Source of the DNA: Clonostachys chloroleuca
Lineage: Eukaryota; Ascomycota; Sordariomycetes; Hypocreales; Bionectriaceae
Direction: 5' to 3'
DNA length: 64,000 nt
NCBI GenBank assembly: GCA_037952775.1
Contig: JBANAY010000001.1
Span: 4,774,001 to 4,838,000 of the forward strand
Position 1 is the first letter of the stretch. Each line of letters begins with the position of its first letter. The notes beneath the pieces were generated by a model. That model ran no database searches, was not told where the DNA came from, and saw only the letters and a program-made list of their open reading frames with translations. This document shows, piece after piece, positions 36,617 to 48,417 of this stretch. The translations under genes were made by a program, and so were the position numbers.

Positions 36617-36673
36617 GCCATCGCCATCGCTGCCATCGCCATCGCCATCGCCATCGCCATCGCCATCGCCATC
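36617..36673. repeat. (GCCATC)n microsatellite in the leader of the MHYT gene
   Basis: About nine hexanucleotide units GCCATC with one interruption (GCTGCC), ending 14 nt before the ATG at 36688. In the frame of the repeat a TAA stops before the ATG, so it is untranslated leader. Confidence 0.8.
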
Positions 36674-36687
36674 GTTGTCAACTTCTA

Positions 36688-39456
36688 ATGTCAGATGAGC
36701 TGTTGGACAACTATGAGGGCCGGGTGGTCCCTCGACGATTCATCGCCGGCTTCGTTGTGCTTAGCTATACTATCAGTCTCCTTGGCGCAGGTTCAACTCT
36801 CGAATTAATTAACCGTCGAACGGGCTTCAAGGGTATATTCAACAAGTCGGTAGCCCCCCTCTGCGTTAACACCACGCCGCCCTCTATAGATCGTTGCTGA
36901 CAGGGATACCATGCATATAGCGCTCTACTTGGCGGTGCTGCTGTGACAATGGGAGGCGTGTCCATCTGGTCTATGCACTTTGTCGGTAATAAAGCAATTT
37001 ACCTCGGAAACGGCGAACAAGAGTTACAGATCACCTACTCTACCCTGTTCACCGTTATCTCCTTCTTCGTCCCTATTGTTGTACTCCTGATTTCCTTTAT
37101 CACTATTGGTACTAGTAGTATTGTCTCATGGATTCGAGTGTCGCTTGGTGGTTTCCTCTGTGGCTCCGCTATATGTGGTATGCACTATCTCGGCAATGCT
37201 TCAATCGAGAACTATACCTGCAGATATAATATAGGCTATATTGTCGGGTCGGCGATTATTGCCATCGCGGCGAGCATCATTGCGCTCTCGGCCTTCTTTA
37301 TCTTTCGTTCTATGTGGGCTAATTCATGGTGGAAGAGGCTCCTCTCGGCCCTGTTACTTGCAGGTGCTGTCTCCGGCATGCATTGGTGTGCCGCGTTTGG
37401 CACACAGTATACTCTGATCTCTATCAAGACCGGCAGCGATGGCGAGATGTCACAGGGAGCGACCGCTATAGTTGTTATTTGCCTGGTCCGTTTCTTCCTT
37501 CCTATGAAGCTCATGGATTGTCAGGCTGACTCGATAATCTACTTCATCTATAGGCCGTAGGCGCGTGCCTGATCATTGCTGGTCTAGGAATCTTCACAGC
37601 AAGGAAGATGAACCAATCCGCTCGCCGAGCACAAAAGATAACGCTCGGTGCTGCTGTCTTCAACAAACAGGGCATGATACTGGTTGATGCAGACGGTCTT
37701 GTCCCTAGCACAATTATCACTGACTCGTTCATCCCGACAGTAAGTGGTCTACAGATACAGGATGATAATATGACTATTTCTGACAAGAATGCAGAGTGAT
37801 AAGCAGCCTTTAACCGTCGGTCACCCATATTTCCTGTGGATGTTCCAGGTCACGAGGAACTGGGCCAGCCTCTCTCGTCTGATGAAGCAATACGCCGCCC
37901 AGAAAGAGCTCAGAATGATTAACAATGTTTCGGCTACTGAAGAAGATGGCATCCTCTTTCGAAGCAAATTCTGTCTGGCTGCTATGAAACTCGCTGAACG
38001 TCTTCGCGGGGACCCTTCGTCTGCTGGTATCCTCTGGGACGAGATCCTACCAACTGGTCGTCCGATAACTTCTGCCCTTGAATTACAGTCTCGTACCGAA
38101 CCGACGAGCCGCATATCTGCTAGATTGAGAGAAAACCTACATGAAAAGGCGGCGGCATTCGAACAACAAGTCGGGCAAGGCTCGCTGATGTTTCTTGTCA
38201 GCCGCATCCAGGATGAGCATGACCATGAAAGGCTTGCTATGGCTGGCTATCGTTTCGCAGAGGTGGAACATGTCAGCGGAATCATTGCCTCTCGAATGCA
38301 AATCAAGTCGCTGGGAGTCAGTGGCAAATTACATCAAATGGCTGAGTATATTAGCCAGGAGATGCAAACGAGCGCTCATGTTCGTGTGGGCTTTTTCTCC
38401 ATCAAAGCTCGCGTTAACACGTCCGGTTTTGATGTCCTTGTCAAGACCTCTGCACGCAATACCCTTCCTTCAGTCAGTCTGCCTATTTCCAGGCTTGAGT
38501 CATGGCAGATAGCCTTTGTGAGCCAATTCAAGGGAATGTCTACCATTGATATGCTGCAAGCTTTGGAAGAGATCATGATATCAAACGAAAGAGAGATTGT
38601 CTTCATTAGCCAGCTCCGGATCGGGATCAATACCTTACGCGCATCGATCCAGGACCCTCTTACCGATGACGCGATTCTCTCTGAAGAAGTGATCAACCTA
38701 CCCGGTGGGCCACACGACCGATCGACCCTCAACACAATGCTAATTTTCAGAATTATTGCCCCTATTCATTCTGTTATCAGCCACTCAGTTTATGAGTACA
38801 TCCCTCTCAGCCTTTTCAAAACTCATCAGCTGGTTCAGATGCAGGAATCTCAACTCGCATTCGTTCAGAGCGTACACCATGAACTCGGTTCTGTTCTGGG
38901 TGACGTGTTACTGGGCGAGGAACGACACCGAGAAAGGATTGGTCACAGCGTTCTAGGCAAACTCAGAAACAAAAGCATACAGACACACAGAGGGGTGGTA
39001 GAAGGGGACGAGGAGCAAGTATTGAGAAGGAAATCAATGCGGCGGCTCTCATCGAGCTCGACCGGATCAGGCTCAGCCTCGGCCATAAACATGTACCAAT
39101 CCCCGGCAGGCAGTGCAAGATCTCGGATTGGCGACGTCCAGCGGCAAGACACTCTACACGACGTGGATCAAGACCCAAACGTAGCCGCACCGTCGTTTGG
39201 AGGCATCATGGTCTTGCAAGAGATCAGAATTAATGTCGAAGAAAGCACTGATCAAAGGCGGCAGCTGCAGGATCCTGTGAGTAGCATGACAACCACAAGT
39301 CACATATCAGCCTCGTCGGATATTGAGCTGCAGTCGAAGATCGATGAAAAGGCGATAGACATCGTGTCATACGCGTCACCAGGGGGTAGAAGCCATAATA
39401 CGTTTGTCGACGTATTGTTCCAGGATACTATAGAGAGTCAAGGGTGGAAAAAGTGA
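36688..39456 (+). CDS. MHYT-domain integral membrane sensor protein
   Basis: Four exons (36688-36849, 36904-37485, 37554-37739, 37795-39456; introns 54, 68 and 55 nt) give 863 residues. The N-terminal ~240 residues hold seven predicted membrane helices with the MHYT-type motifs WSMHFVGN, GMHYLGN and GMHWCAAFGTQY. Their Met and His are proposed to bind a metal, perhaps copper, at the outer membrane face, in a family best known from bacterial signalling proteins. A long soluble part (from about residue 310) follows. It has HPYFLWMFQVTRNWASL at its start and a Ser-rich low-complexity tail. There is no kinase or cyclase domain that I recognise. Fungal relatives share this layout but their role is unknown. 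Confidence 0.8.
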
Positions 39457-41193
39457 GGGAGAGATATTTATAAAGGATTAATAGCGGCGGCACATTGATT
39501 GTTGATTTTCACGATAGACTGTAAATAATACATTTTTACATATTCATTGTGTTGAGAGGTTGTTCCTGGCATCTTGATGCTGTGTGCTTTTGCTTTGTAC
39601 TCCAACGGTCTCATGCATGGCCGAGATAGTACGTCTTTGATCGGATTGATCAAGTAGCAAAGGTCACGGTGATGGACTTTCTAGCCGCCCACCAAAGAGT
39701 CGAGATGCCATCATGCGGCCCAAGACGCAACCCAAATGAACAAAAGGATGTTATGGTGAGATGGCAGTTAGGGCCTGAGCGAGGGAACCGATTTTACCGG
39801 TGAGGAGAGGTGTGCTCGTGCATGAGGGGATGGAGGCACTGGTGAGGAACTCATGACATCGAACTACGGGTGTCATGAGGTGAATTTTTGATATTTAGTG
39901 TCAGAATTGCGGAGTAAGGGCAGAGGAAGGGCAGAGAAATAAGAAAGTTTCCACCTCTTCTGCTAGCTTCCGGCAGTGTCGCTACTGCGCTGATGAGGGG
40001 GTTCAAAACCGTAAAGTTTTGAACGGAATTCGTCAACGGTTTCAGCTCTTTGTAAGTTTAAGCGAGGTTGACTCCAGCGCATGGAGCTTTCAGCTTTTCA
40101 GGGGCTGTAGGTAGAGCTTTAACGAAACCTTACTGGACGCCACATGCCATGAAGCTTGGGCAAAGCTGCTTCTTTCAACGTTGTTTCAACTTCCTGAGCT
40201 GCCAAGACCTGAACACTTACATGGCATGTGGAACCGTTGTTTCGCTTACTTTTAAATAAACCCACATCACATGGATGCAGTGTAGGAGACAAATTAACGT
40301 GCATCTAGACCCATTCTGCCCCTTGATGTGGGGAGATATAGCTAGGTCAACATCACGGAGAACATGCCTGGATCAACAGATAATATCTCATCAACCCCTC
40401 TCGCAAGGTACGCTATTTTTTTCTGTTTAGACTCACTCATTCACGGTCTATAAAACTCTTAAATTTGCAAAAAAGGAAGAAGAAATCGCCTCTAGCACGG
40501 ATATACATTCCTGAGATCGACTAGAGGGACAACTGTGGACACTGGGAGGTAACGGCGCAAGGGAAATAACTTGCTCAGCTATTGATTCCTTCTTCTCGCT
40601 CACCTGAAGCTGCATGAAGACGGGCAATGCTTAAAATCACGCCATATTCAGTTTCTCTTTACTGTCATTAGGTCATGGTGAGGGTTTAGCTGGCCGAAAA
40701 CAGACAGAAATCGGGCTGGATATGTCACGAGCAACCTACCACCGTCCCCTCAATTCCATCTCCGCAACGGCGATGAAGTAAGCTTAGCTTTTAGCGTGAA
40801 AATATATAGAAGTATAGCAGGGAGAAGACTGCGGTCCCCGCCTCAGCCACTCCTTGGGATCTTGATGTGGGCTTCCCATATCACTAACTCGCCAAGAAAG
40901 TCAACCGGAAAGTAAGACCTCTTTTGTCAGGAAGTCCAAGAGATGCAACGGATACGGCAAGGTTGGAAGTTTGCTAGGATATGGAATTCCAGCGGTGTCC
41001 TGGACTAGATGCTCTGGAAATGGGAACACTCCTTGATGTTACTCATGCCAGGAGAGAAGAAGGCGGGAAAATCGCATACATAAGATGCCTCGACGTTCGC
41101 ATGTTTCTGCTATCATCGAAACTCTTCACCAACCCAACCACATCTTGCTTCCATTTAAGCTCTAATCCTCTCATCGAGGTCGCAGAGCCGAAT
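39457..41193. other. Intergenic, upstream of the cysteine-rich giant gene
   Basis: About 1.7 kb. No gene or repeat recognised. An in-frame ATG for the downstream gene exists at 40981, but the signal-peptide start at 41194 is preferred. Confidence 0.4.
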
Positions 41194-44100
41194 ATGGTTG
41201 GAGCCAGCATCATCTTGGCATCGTTTGCCGCCCACGCCTTTTCGTTTGCTCATGGCGAGGCTCCTCTCAGCAAGGATCCATGTCTCAAAAAGTCGATCTG
41301 TGTTGGTAACTACTACACGCCCGTCGTCATTAGCATTGACCCGGGGGATTTTAATGCAAAAAGTTGCAAACCCGGTGAACTGTGTGTCGCCGGTAGATGC
41401 CAAGCCCTAAAGATCGGCGACGCTGACCACGAAAAATTCGGTGATGTGCAGACTGCTTGTACCTCTGGCCAGTGGTGCAACAGCGGAGCCTGTCACTCCA
41501 TCGACGTCGTCACCGATTCCCTGAATTGTGGCGGATCCGGCAAGTGTAAGGCTGGTGAAGTGTGTGTCAACGACGTGTGCGCAGCCATCAAGCTTGGGAA
41601 CGGCCCAGCATTCTGCGGAACCGAGAGAGAAGCTTGTGACCCAGGGCAAGTCTGTCTGGATGGTACTTGTACTCCGGTCACCGTGGGCATAAGTGCCAAG
41701 CCATGCTCCCAGAACGAAGGATGTCCCTACAGCAACAAATGCACCGAGAACGTCTGTGAGCCCATTGTCATTAGCACCAACCAAACACGGTGCGGAAGGG
41801 AGTCTGAGACCTGCAAGCCTGGTAGCATTTGCGTGTCGGGAAAGTGCAAGGTCATTAGCTTCCCTGACTCCAAGGGGAGCGAGTGCCCCCCGGGACGGCC
41901 AAGTTTGGTGACCAGTGCCAAGCGCTCCGTATCAGCACTGACAATTCGACTTGTGGCACGGCTAAGGATGGCTGTGACGTTGGTCAGATTTGTATCTCTG
42001 GTGTCTGCGTTGACGACCTTTTCGATGCTTCGCTTGCCATTTTGAGCCCATGTACCAGTCTCGGTCAATCTCCTGATTATGATGGAAAGTACTCTGGTGG
42101 TGGACAAGACCAGCCGCATGACGATGGAGGCCACAATGAATCTCATGATGATGGCGAAAGCTCTGACCATGGCTCCCACGGTGGAGATTACCAAGGATAA
42201 GGGATCTTCCCATGGTGGTGGAAACTCTAACAACCGTATTCCTGTTGGATGGCATAGGCCAGACACCCCAAACCCCCAGCCGGGCGACGGCACCTGCTAC
42301 TGGCCCATCGATGGCTATTGCCGCAACGGCGAGGTGTACGTGAACGGAATCTGCTTGGATATTATTGGTGACGCAGAGAACTGCTCCGGCCCGAGACAGG
42401 CCTGCCCATCGAATAACATATGCTGTCGCGGAGACTGCTACCCAGTTGACGTGTTCCCTGACCTTGATAACTGCAGTAGCAAGGCGTGTGGACCTGGCCA
42501 GGTTTGTGCGGATGATGACTGCATTCCTTGTGTTGTCGAGCCTGACCCGTCCAATTGCGGCCAAACAGACTGTGGTCCCGGGAAGCTCTGCATCTCAGGA
42601 GTGTGCGCGGACATTAAGGGTGATGCCCAAAACTGCGCTGCTCCTGGAGTTGCCTGTGATGCTGACAACATCTGCATTCTCAACACCTGCATCCCCATCA
42701 ACCCTAGTGGATCCGGTTCTTGTAACGGCCGATGCTCTACTAATGATATACGTGTTGACAGAAGCTGCATTCCCATCGGAAAGCCTCCTATCCAGTGTGA
42801 GCCTGAGTGTGGCCAAGACAGTATCTGCCTCAACGGGCAATGTATCGATATCGGCCACCCAGTCACCTGCAACACTCCTGGGACTAAGTCAGACTTGAGT
42901 CGCCCGTGCCCCTCTGGCTTCATCTGCATGGATGGGGCCTGCGTTCCGTTTTCTACTCCTGACCTGTGTGATGCGGACGGAAACAAGTGCGCAGAGGACG
43001 CTGTCTGCGTTTTGGGCAACTGTATCCCGATCGGCAACCCAGCCCAGTGCGGCCCCGATGGCAATGTCTGCTCACCCAATAACATTTGCCTGGGGGGCTA
43101 CTGTACTCCTATCGAGCATCCTACCTGTGACGGCAACAGTGACTGCCCTGAGGATCAGGTCTGCAGCGACGGCAATTGCGCTCCCAGAACTGGCAGCTGT
43201 AACAATTATAGCGACTGTCCCACTGGCCTGACCTGCAATGGGAACATCTGTGCGCCGGAAACTACCGTTGGCTGTGGAAAGGATGAGGATTGCCCTGCCG
43301 GCCAGGCATGCAACGATCGCAACATATGCGAGTCAACATCCTCAAGCTGTGCAGCGGATACTGACTGCCCTCCGAACCATTTCTGTTCTCACCCAGACAA
43401 CTCCTGTCAGCTGATTGGACCTGTGGACTGCAGTTCAGATGGGGACCGCCCCGAGAATCATTCGTGCAACCAGGATCTAAATGTGTGCGAACCCACAGAG
43501 CCGGTTACCTGTAGCAGTGAAGCCGACTGCCCTGTGGGCCAGTCATGCAACTTGGAGAGTGGTGTTTGTGAGGCTGTTCCCCCTGGAGACTGAGCCTTTG
43601 ATGAAGACTGCCCGGCTGGTCAGAGCTGCTCCCTCCATAACTTCTGTACGGTCTCGCCTTATTTCTGTATGGATTCTTCTGTTTGCCCCGACGGCAAGTT
43701 CTGCTCAGAAGCGTCCCATACGTGCGAGCCTGTTGATGGAACTCCCTGCGAGACCAATAGCGACTGCCCTCTTGATAGCACGTGTAACCTGGCCCTCAAA
43801 GTGTGCGAGCCTACCTCGCCATATGAGTGTGAATCGTTGCGAGATCCTTTCTTCCACTCCTTGCGAGTCTGACAGCGAGTGCCCTGATGGCCAGGTTTGC
43901 GACGGCGAGAGTGGGATTTGCACCACACCTCCTGACGTCTGCCAGTCTGATGATGACTGCCCAGATGGCCAATCCTGCGACCAGGAGTCATCTTGCCAGA
44001 CGAGTGGCCCAGCAATTTGCATTTCAGATGGGAACTGCGCCAGTGGATATGTTTGCAACGCCCAACTTAGCATCTGTGAGCCTGATACACCAGCCAGCTG

Positions 44101-46295
44101 CCAGACCAATGACCAGTGCCCCGCCGGGCAGACCTGCAACGTTGATCTCAATATCTGCGAGAACTCTCCACCAAGCTGTGCTTCCAACAGTGACTGTTCT
44201 AATAATGAGGTCTGTAATCCGGAAACCAATACTTGCGAACCCGACAGACAGGCGACGCTCTGCGAGAGCGACGCTGACTGCACCGAGGGGGGATTTGCAA
44301 TGCTGATACTGGTATCTGCGAGCCTACGTCACCCGATATTTGTAATTCAGATGATGACTGTCCATCGGGTCAGGAGTGCAATCTTGAGGTTGGGAGCTGT
44401 GAGCCTTTGTCGCCAGGGAACTGCATCCATAATGACGACTGTCCAGCAGGCCAGATTTGTAACCAAGATGAAGGTTCTTGCATAGTTGGAGGACCGAACA
44501 CTCCCTGCCAATCTGATGAAGAGTGCCCGGCCGGACAGAGTTGCAACCAGACAAGCAATATTTGCGCGCCCTCTACCGACTCTTGTCAATCTAACAATGA
44601 CTGTGGCCTAGGGACACAATGCAATCTTGACAGCATGACTTGCGAGGTTATTCCCGGCTTCTGCAGCTCTGATGATGAGTGCGGCAATGGCCAGACGTGC
44701 GACCTCGACACCAATATGTGCGAAGAAGCGTCAGCGTGTGAAGCTGACAACGAGTGCGAGGCAGGCCGGTTCTGCAACACGGGGAGCAACACTTGCGAGG
44801 ACATTCCCGGCTTCTGTACAAATGACCCCCAATGCCCTCAAGGCGAGAGCTGCAACCTGGTGGATAATACCTGCGGGCCTATCGACGGCTATTGCACTTC
44901 TAGCGAGGACTGCGAGCAAGGCCAAAGCTGCAATATTGATGAGCACATTTGCGAGGATATTCCCAGCTACTGCGCTTCTAATGGCGATTGCCCCCCGGTC
45001 AGATATGCAACACTGCCACCAGCGTTTGCGAGAACGATCCTGATTTCTGCGACTCGCAGGACCAGTGCGAAGAGGGGCAGTCCTGCAATCTCGACCTCAA
45101 TATCTGCGAGGACAACCCCGACACCTGCACTGACGACAGCCAGTGCCCGGCGGGTCAACAGTGCAACTCTGCCAGCCAGGCTTGTGAGGACATTCCTGGC
45201 TACTGTGTCGATGATTCCCAGTGCGGCCAAGACCAGACCTGCAACCTAACCACTAATATATGTAAGGATCGCGATCCTGGATCCTTGTGTCTCGGCAATT
45301 CCGACTGCGAGGAGGGTCAGACTTGCAACACCGAGTCCAATACCTGCCAAGATGCCCCAGCCCCCTGCAACGGTGATAGTGACTGTCTCGATGGTCAATA
45401 TTGCGATGATGAAAGTAACTCCTGCGAGGACATTCCGGGGTTCTGCCAGGATGAGAACGACTGTGGACAAGGTCAGACGTGTAGCATTGAGTCAAACACC
45501 TGTGAGGACATCCCGGGATTCTGCCAGAGCCAGAGCGACTGCGAAGAAAGCCGGACATGCAACACAGAGTCCAACACATGTGAGAATATTGACGGATACT
45601 GTGCCAATGAAGCCGACTGTAGTGAGGGCGAGACCTGCAACCTGGAAACACAGCTCTGTGAGCCGATCGAGGGCTTCTGTCAAGACACTACGGACTGTCC
45701 AGCCGGTCAGTCTTGTAACACCGGGGTCAACGCCTGCGAACCTATTGATGGCTTCTGTCAAGATACTACAGACTGCCCCGCTGGCCAATCTTGTAATACT
45801 GAGTCTAACATGTGTGATCCCATTGATGGGTTTTGTCAAGATACTATGGATTGTCCTGCCGGCCAAACTTGTAATACTGGCTCTAACACTTGCGAACCGA
45901 TTGATGGTTTTTGCGAAGATACCACAGATTGCCCTACTGGTCAGTCTTGCAACACTGGATCCAACACTTGTGAGCCCATTGACGGCTACTGCACCAATGA
46001 CCTGGACTGTGACGAAACCGAGGACTGCAACCTGACCAGCAACACTTGCGAGCCCAGTTCATCCAGCTGCCAGACCAACGACGAATGTCCTGAGGGCCAG
46101 ACCTGCGATGCGGGTACTTGCATCACAGGAGGGCTGGGCGGTGATTGTGGGGAAGGTTGCACTATCGGTATATGTCTTCCCTTGATCAACATCTGTGGTC
46201 GGCTCCTTGATGACACCTGCTCCACGCTGAATCAAAACTGTGTTCTTGGCATCTGTATACCTCTTCTCGGACTCTGCGCCGACATCGGTCTTTAA
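41194..46295 (+). CDS. Giant secreted cysteine-rich modular protein (about 1700 residues, frame broken at several points)
   Basis: Start chosen at 41194 for the signal peptide MVGASIILASFAAHAFSFA. Two module types follow. From 41290 to 43110 there are about sixteen units of the form C-x-PG-x-C-(V)-x-G-x-C-x2-I-x-IG. They are interrupted at about 42060-42260 by a His/Asp/Gly-rich linker. From about 43120 to 46120 come about 39 units of roughly 23 residues, C-x5-DCP-x-GQ-x-CN-x6-C, like a Dickkopf-N/EGF-type knot with four Cys each. The tail is C-x-IGICLPL. The frame must change at 41886-41891, 44287-44292 and 44991-44996 (each one base short in a G/C run of six), near 42195 and near 43845. There is also a TGA at 43591-43593 where a Cys is expected. 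Probably a cell-wall or extracellular protein. Function unknown. Confidence 0.75.
45660..45985 (+). repeat. Recently duplicated 69-nt modules inside the cysteine-rich gene
   Basis: Five consecutive units share nearly the same 23 residues, built on GFCQDTTDCPAGQSCNT and C-EPID, with many silent differences at third positions. This is the youngest part of the array. Confidence 0.75.
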
Positions 46296-47088
46296 GTATA
46301 GGCCGGAACCCTGGCAAAGACGACAATTTGAGGGGAATATTCGCGGTGGTGACGAAGGCAAGGGTGGACTGGACGGCCTACTTCTGGGACTTGGCCCAAG
46401 ACTTGGCCTAGCTAAATGTCCCAGCCCTTCTGACGGGGTTGCAATTGTACACTAGTGTGGGGGACATATGTGTAGTGCTTTTATATGTAGAGGGCTCCTG
46501 GTTTTCTTAGGTTATGTCGTTGATATTTACTGAATGTTACTCTCATATAAGCAAGCCGACCAGCCACCTACCGTATTTTCACGGTGCTATTTCTCACCCT
46601 AAATCAATACTTAAATGCGAAGAACGTCAATAGTGCCAACACCAGTTGTAATCCATGAGACCCAATCTCATGCGGCGGCCCTGACAAGAGACTTCTGGCC
46701 TACCATAAGTCTAGGCCCCCGACCCTAAATGACCGATAGGACTTTTGAATGGCAGTGATTATTAGCGTATTCATATATTAACAATAGAATCATCTTGTTG
46801 AAGTAGCTTTTTTTTATTGTTTCTTTTTTAGGCACCTTAGCGTTAGTTAAGGGACCACATCCGGTTGCGAATACACCACAACATAGACCAAGCTCGGCAT
46901 GAGGTTCGCCATAACGCTTGGTTACGACTCACTCAATACGCAAGCGGGAGATCGATATGATTAGCTGATATGCTCAAATATCATCGTTTTCGCTACATTA
47001 GTCGCAGCAGCAAAGCCAAACTTGAGCATTGGAATGGGAATGAATGAAGACTAAATCCAGTCATATTGAATTTGCGTATATTAAAGTA
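46296..47088. other. Intergenic between convergent genes
   Basis: About 0.8 kb between the 3' ends of the cysteine-rich gene and the first SDR gene. Nothing recognised. Confidence 0.4.
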
Positions 47089-48081
47089 TTAGCATACCCA
47101 ACCTCCGTCAACATTGTAAACAGCTCCTGTCACAAAAGACGCTTCATCACTGAGCAGGAACGCAATGACCGTCGCAATCTCGGAAGGTTCTGCTCTTCGC
47201 TTCTGTGCAGTGACTTGCAGGCCCTTCTTCACATGTTCCGGGTCTTCGCCGCGAGACATGGGGGTATTAACAGATCCTGGACGTGGTTTTAGTTGAATTG
47301 AACTTTTCCCCATTATGCCAAGGCGTGGACTGCTTACCTGGGGAAACGCAGTTTATTCTGATCTTCTGGTTTTCCTTGGCCGCAGTTCGGGTAAGCCCGA
47401 TGACGGCAGCTTTGCTAGCACAGTAGCTAAGCACACCTGGAGTTAGAATAATTCTTGAAATATGAAGATATGGTTGGTTGGGTGTTGGAATTTGTTGCAC
47501 TTACGCGGAGTTTCCCGGTGCTCCGAACTGGCCAAATACACTGGCTGCAGAGACCTAATAATGCGATTAAGGTGTGAATTTGTGATTTCAGGGGAAGAAA
47601 GGTGCCACTACTAGGGACACTTACGATGCTTGCTCCGTCTGTCATGGCATTCAGTTGAGCCCTGATGCAATTGAAAACTCCACGGGTGTTGACAGAAAAC
47701 ATGAAGTCCCAGTCACTGTCCTTCATATCCTTCACTGGGGTAGTGGGAACGATGACACCGGCCATGTTGACGGCGCCGTCCAGCTTGCCAAACTTCTCGA
47801 CGGTCTGCTCAATCCATGAGTTTACAGAGTGGCTGTCCCGCACGTCAACTGATACTGAAAGATGCTTGTCGCTGGATGCGAGAGTTGCTTGTGCCTCTTT
47901 GAGACCACCCTCATTCAGGTCCGCAAGTGAAATTAGGGCTCCCCGTGATGCTAACAGTTGGGCAGTGGCAAGGCCCATGCCGGAGGCCGCGCCAGTAATG
48001 GCGATCTGAAAATATTAGACGCTGCTGTATAGGGGTCGATCTGGAGACGAGACATACAACTTTTCCTTCAAACGAAGACAT
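47089..48081 (-). CDS. Short-chain dehydrogenase/reductase (SDR), first of two
   Basis: NAD(P)-dependent oxidoreductase, classical SDR, 243 residues, intact. Five exons: 48058-48081, 47625-48005, 47505-47554, 47338-47426 and 47089-47276, introns 52, 70, 78 and 61 nt. Motifs: the TGAASGMG cofactor loop (about 13-20), NMAGV (about 92), the catalytic Ser in SIVSAASVFG (about 138), YCASKAA (Tyr and Lys, about 153) and the PGSVNTPM loop after the active site. The C-terminus has the FVTGAVYNVDGGW ending typical of this group. Substrate unknown. It lies next to a Zn2Cys6 regulator and a BVMO, so it may interconvert an alcohol and a ketone in the same pathway. Confidence 0.9.
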
Positions 48082-48417
48082 GGTATATTAGTGCAGTGGA
48101 TGACAACGGCTTTTTCAACTTATTCTGATTATGAGATAGCTCTAGATATATATCTGGGACACATTCAATCCTCATGATATAGATCTGGTGGCCGTTGGGA
48201 TCGGGCCTGAAGCCGAGGGTTCCCCGCCTTCTGCCTCCTACGTTGGGCAACACTTTCCTGGGGACAGCAAGCGGAAAGTATTTCCAGACTACCCAGATAA
48301 GGACAGGCGGTATCTTTAAAGCCGTATTTTAGTCTTAATGGGGAAAAGAGCTATTTTGGCAGACTGAGAAAGACACGCCGTCCAATTTTGTAAAGAAAAA
48401 AAAATCGTCTGATTTTG
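48082..48417. other. Intergenic: SDR promoter and regulator 3' end
   Basis: 336 nt. Contains the inverted motif described at 48201-48216. Confidence 0.4.
48201..48216. promoter_or_regulatory. TCGG-N8-CCGA inverted motif upstream of the first SDR
   Basis: CGG/CCG half sites in inverted order are the usual target of dimeric Zn2Cys6 regulators. The site is 120 nt upstream of the SDR ATG. Similar motifs lie at 51275 and 53460. Confidence 0.35.

Noticed and set aside
41407..46361. Long antisense ORFs across the cysteine-rich gene (for example 42438-43085, 43705-44283 and 45253-45651, minus strand)
   Set aside because: They mirror the repeat units of the sense gene, have biased repeated composition and no domains; shadows of the GC-rich repeat.
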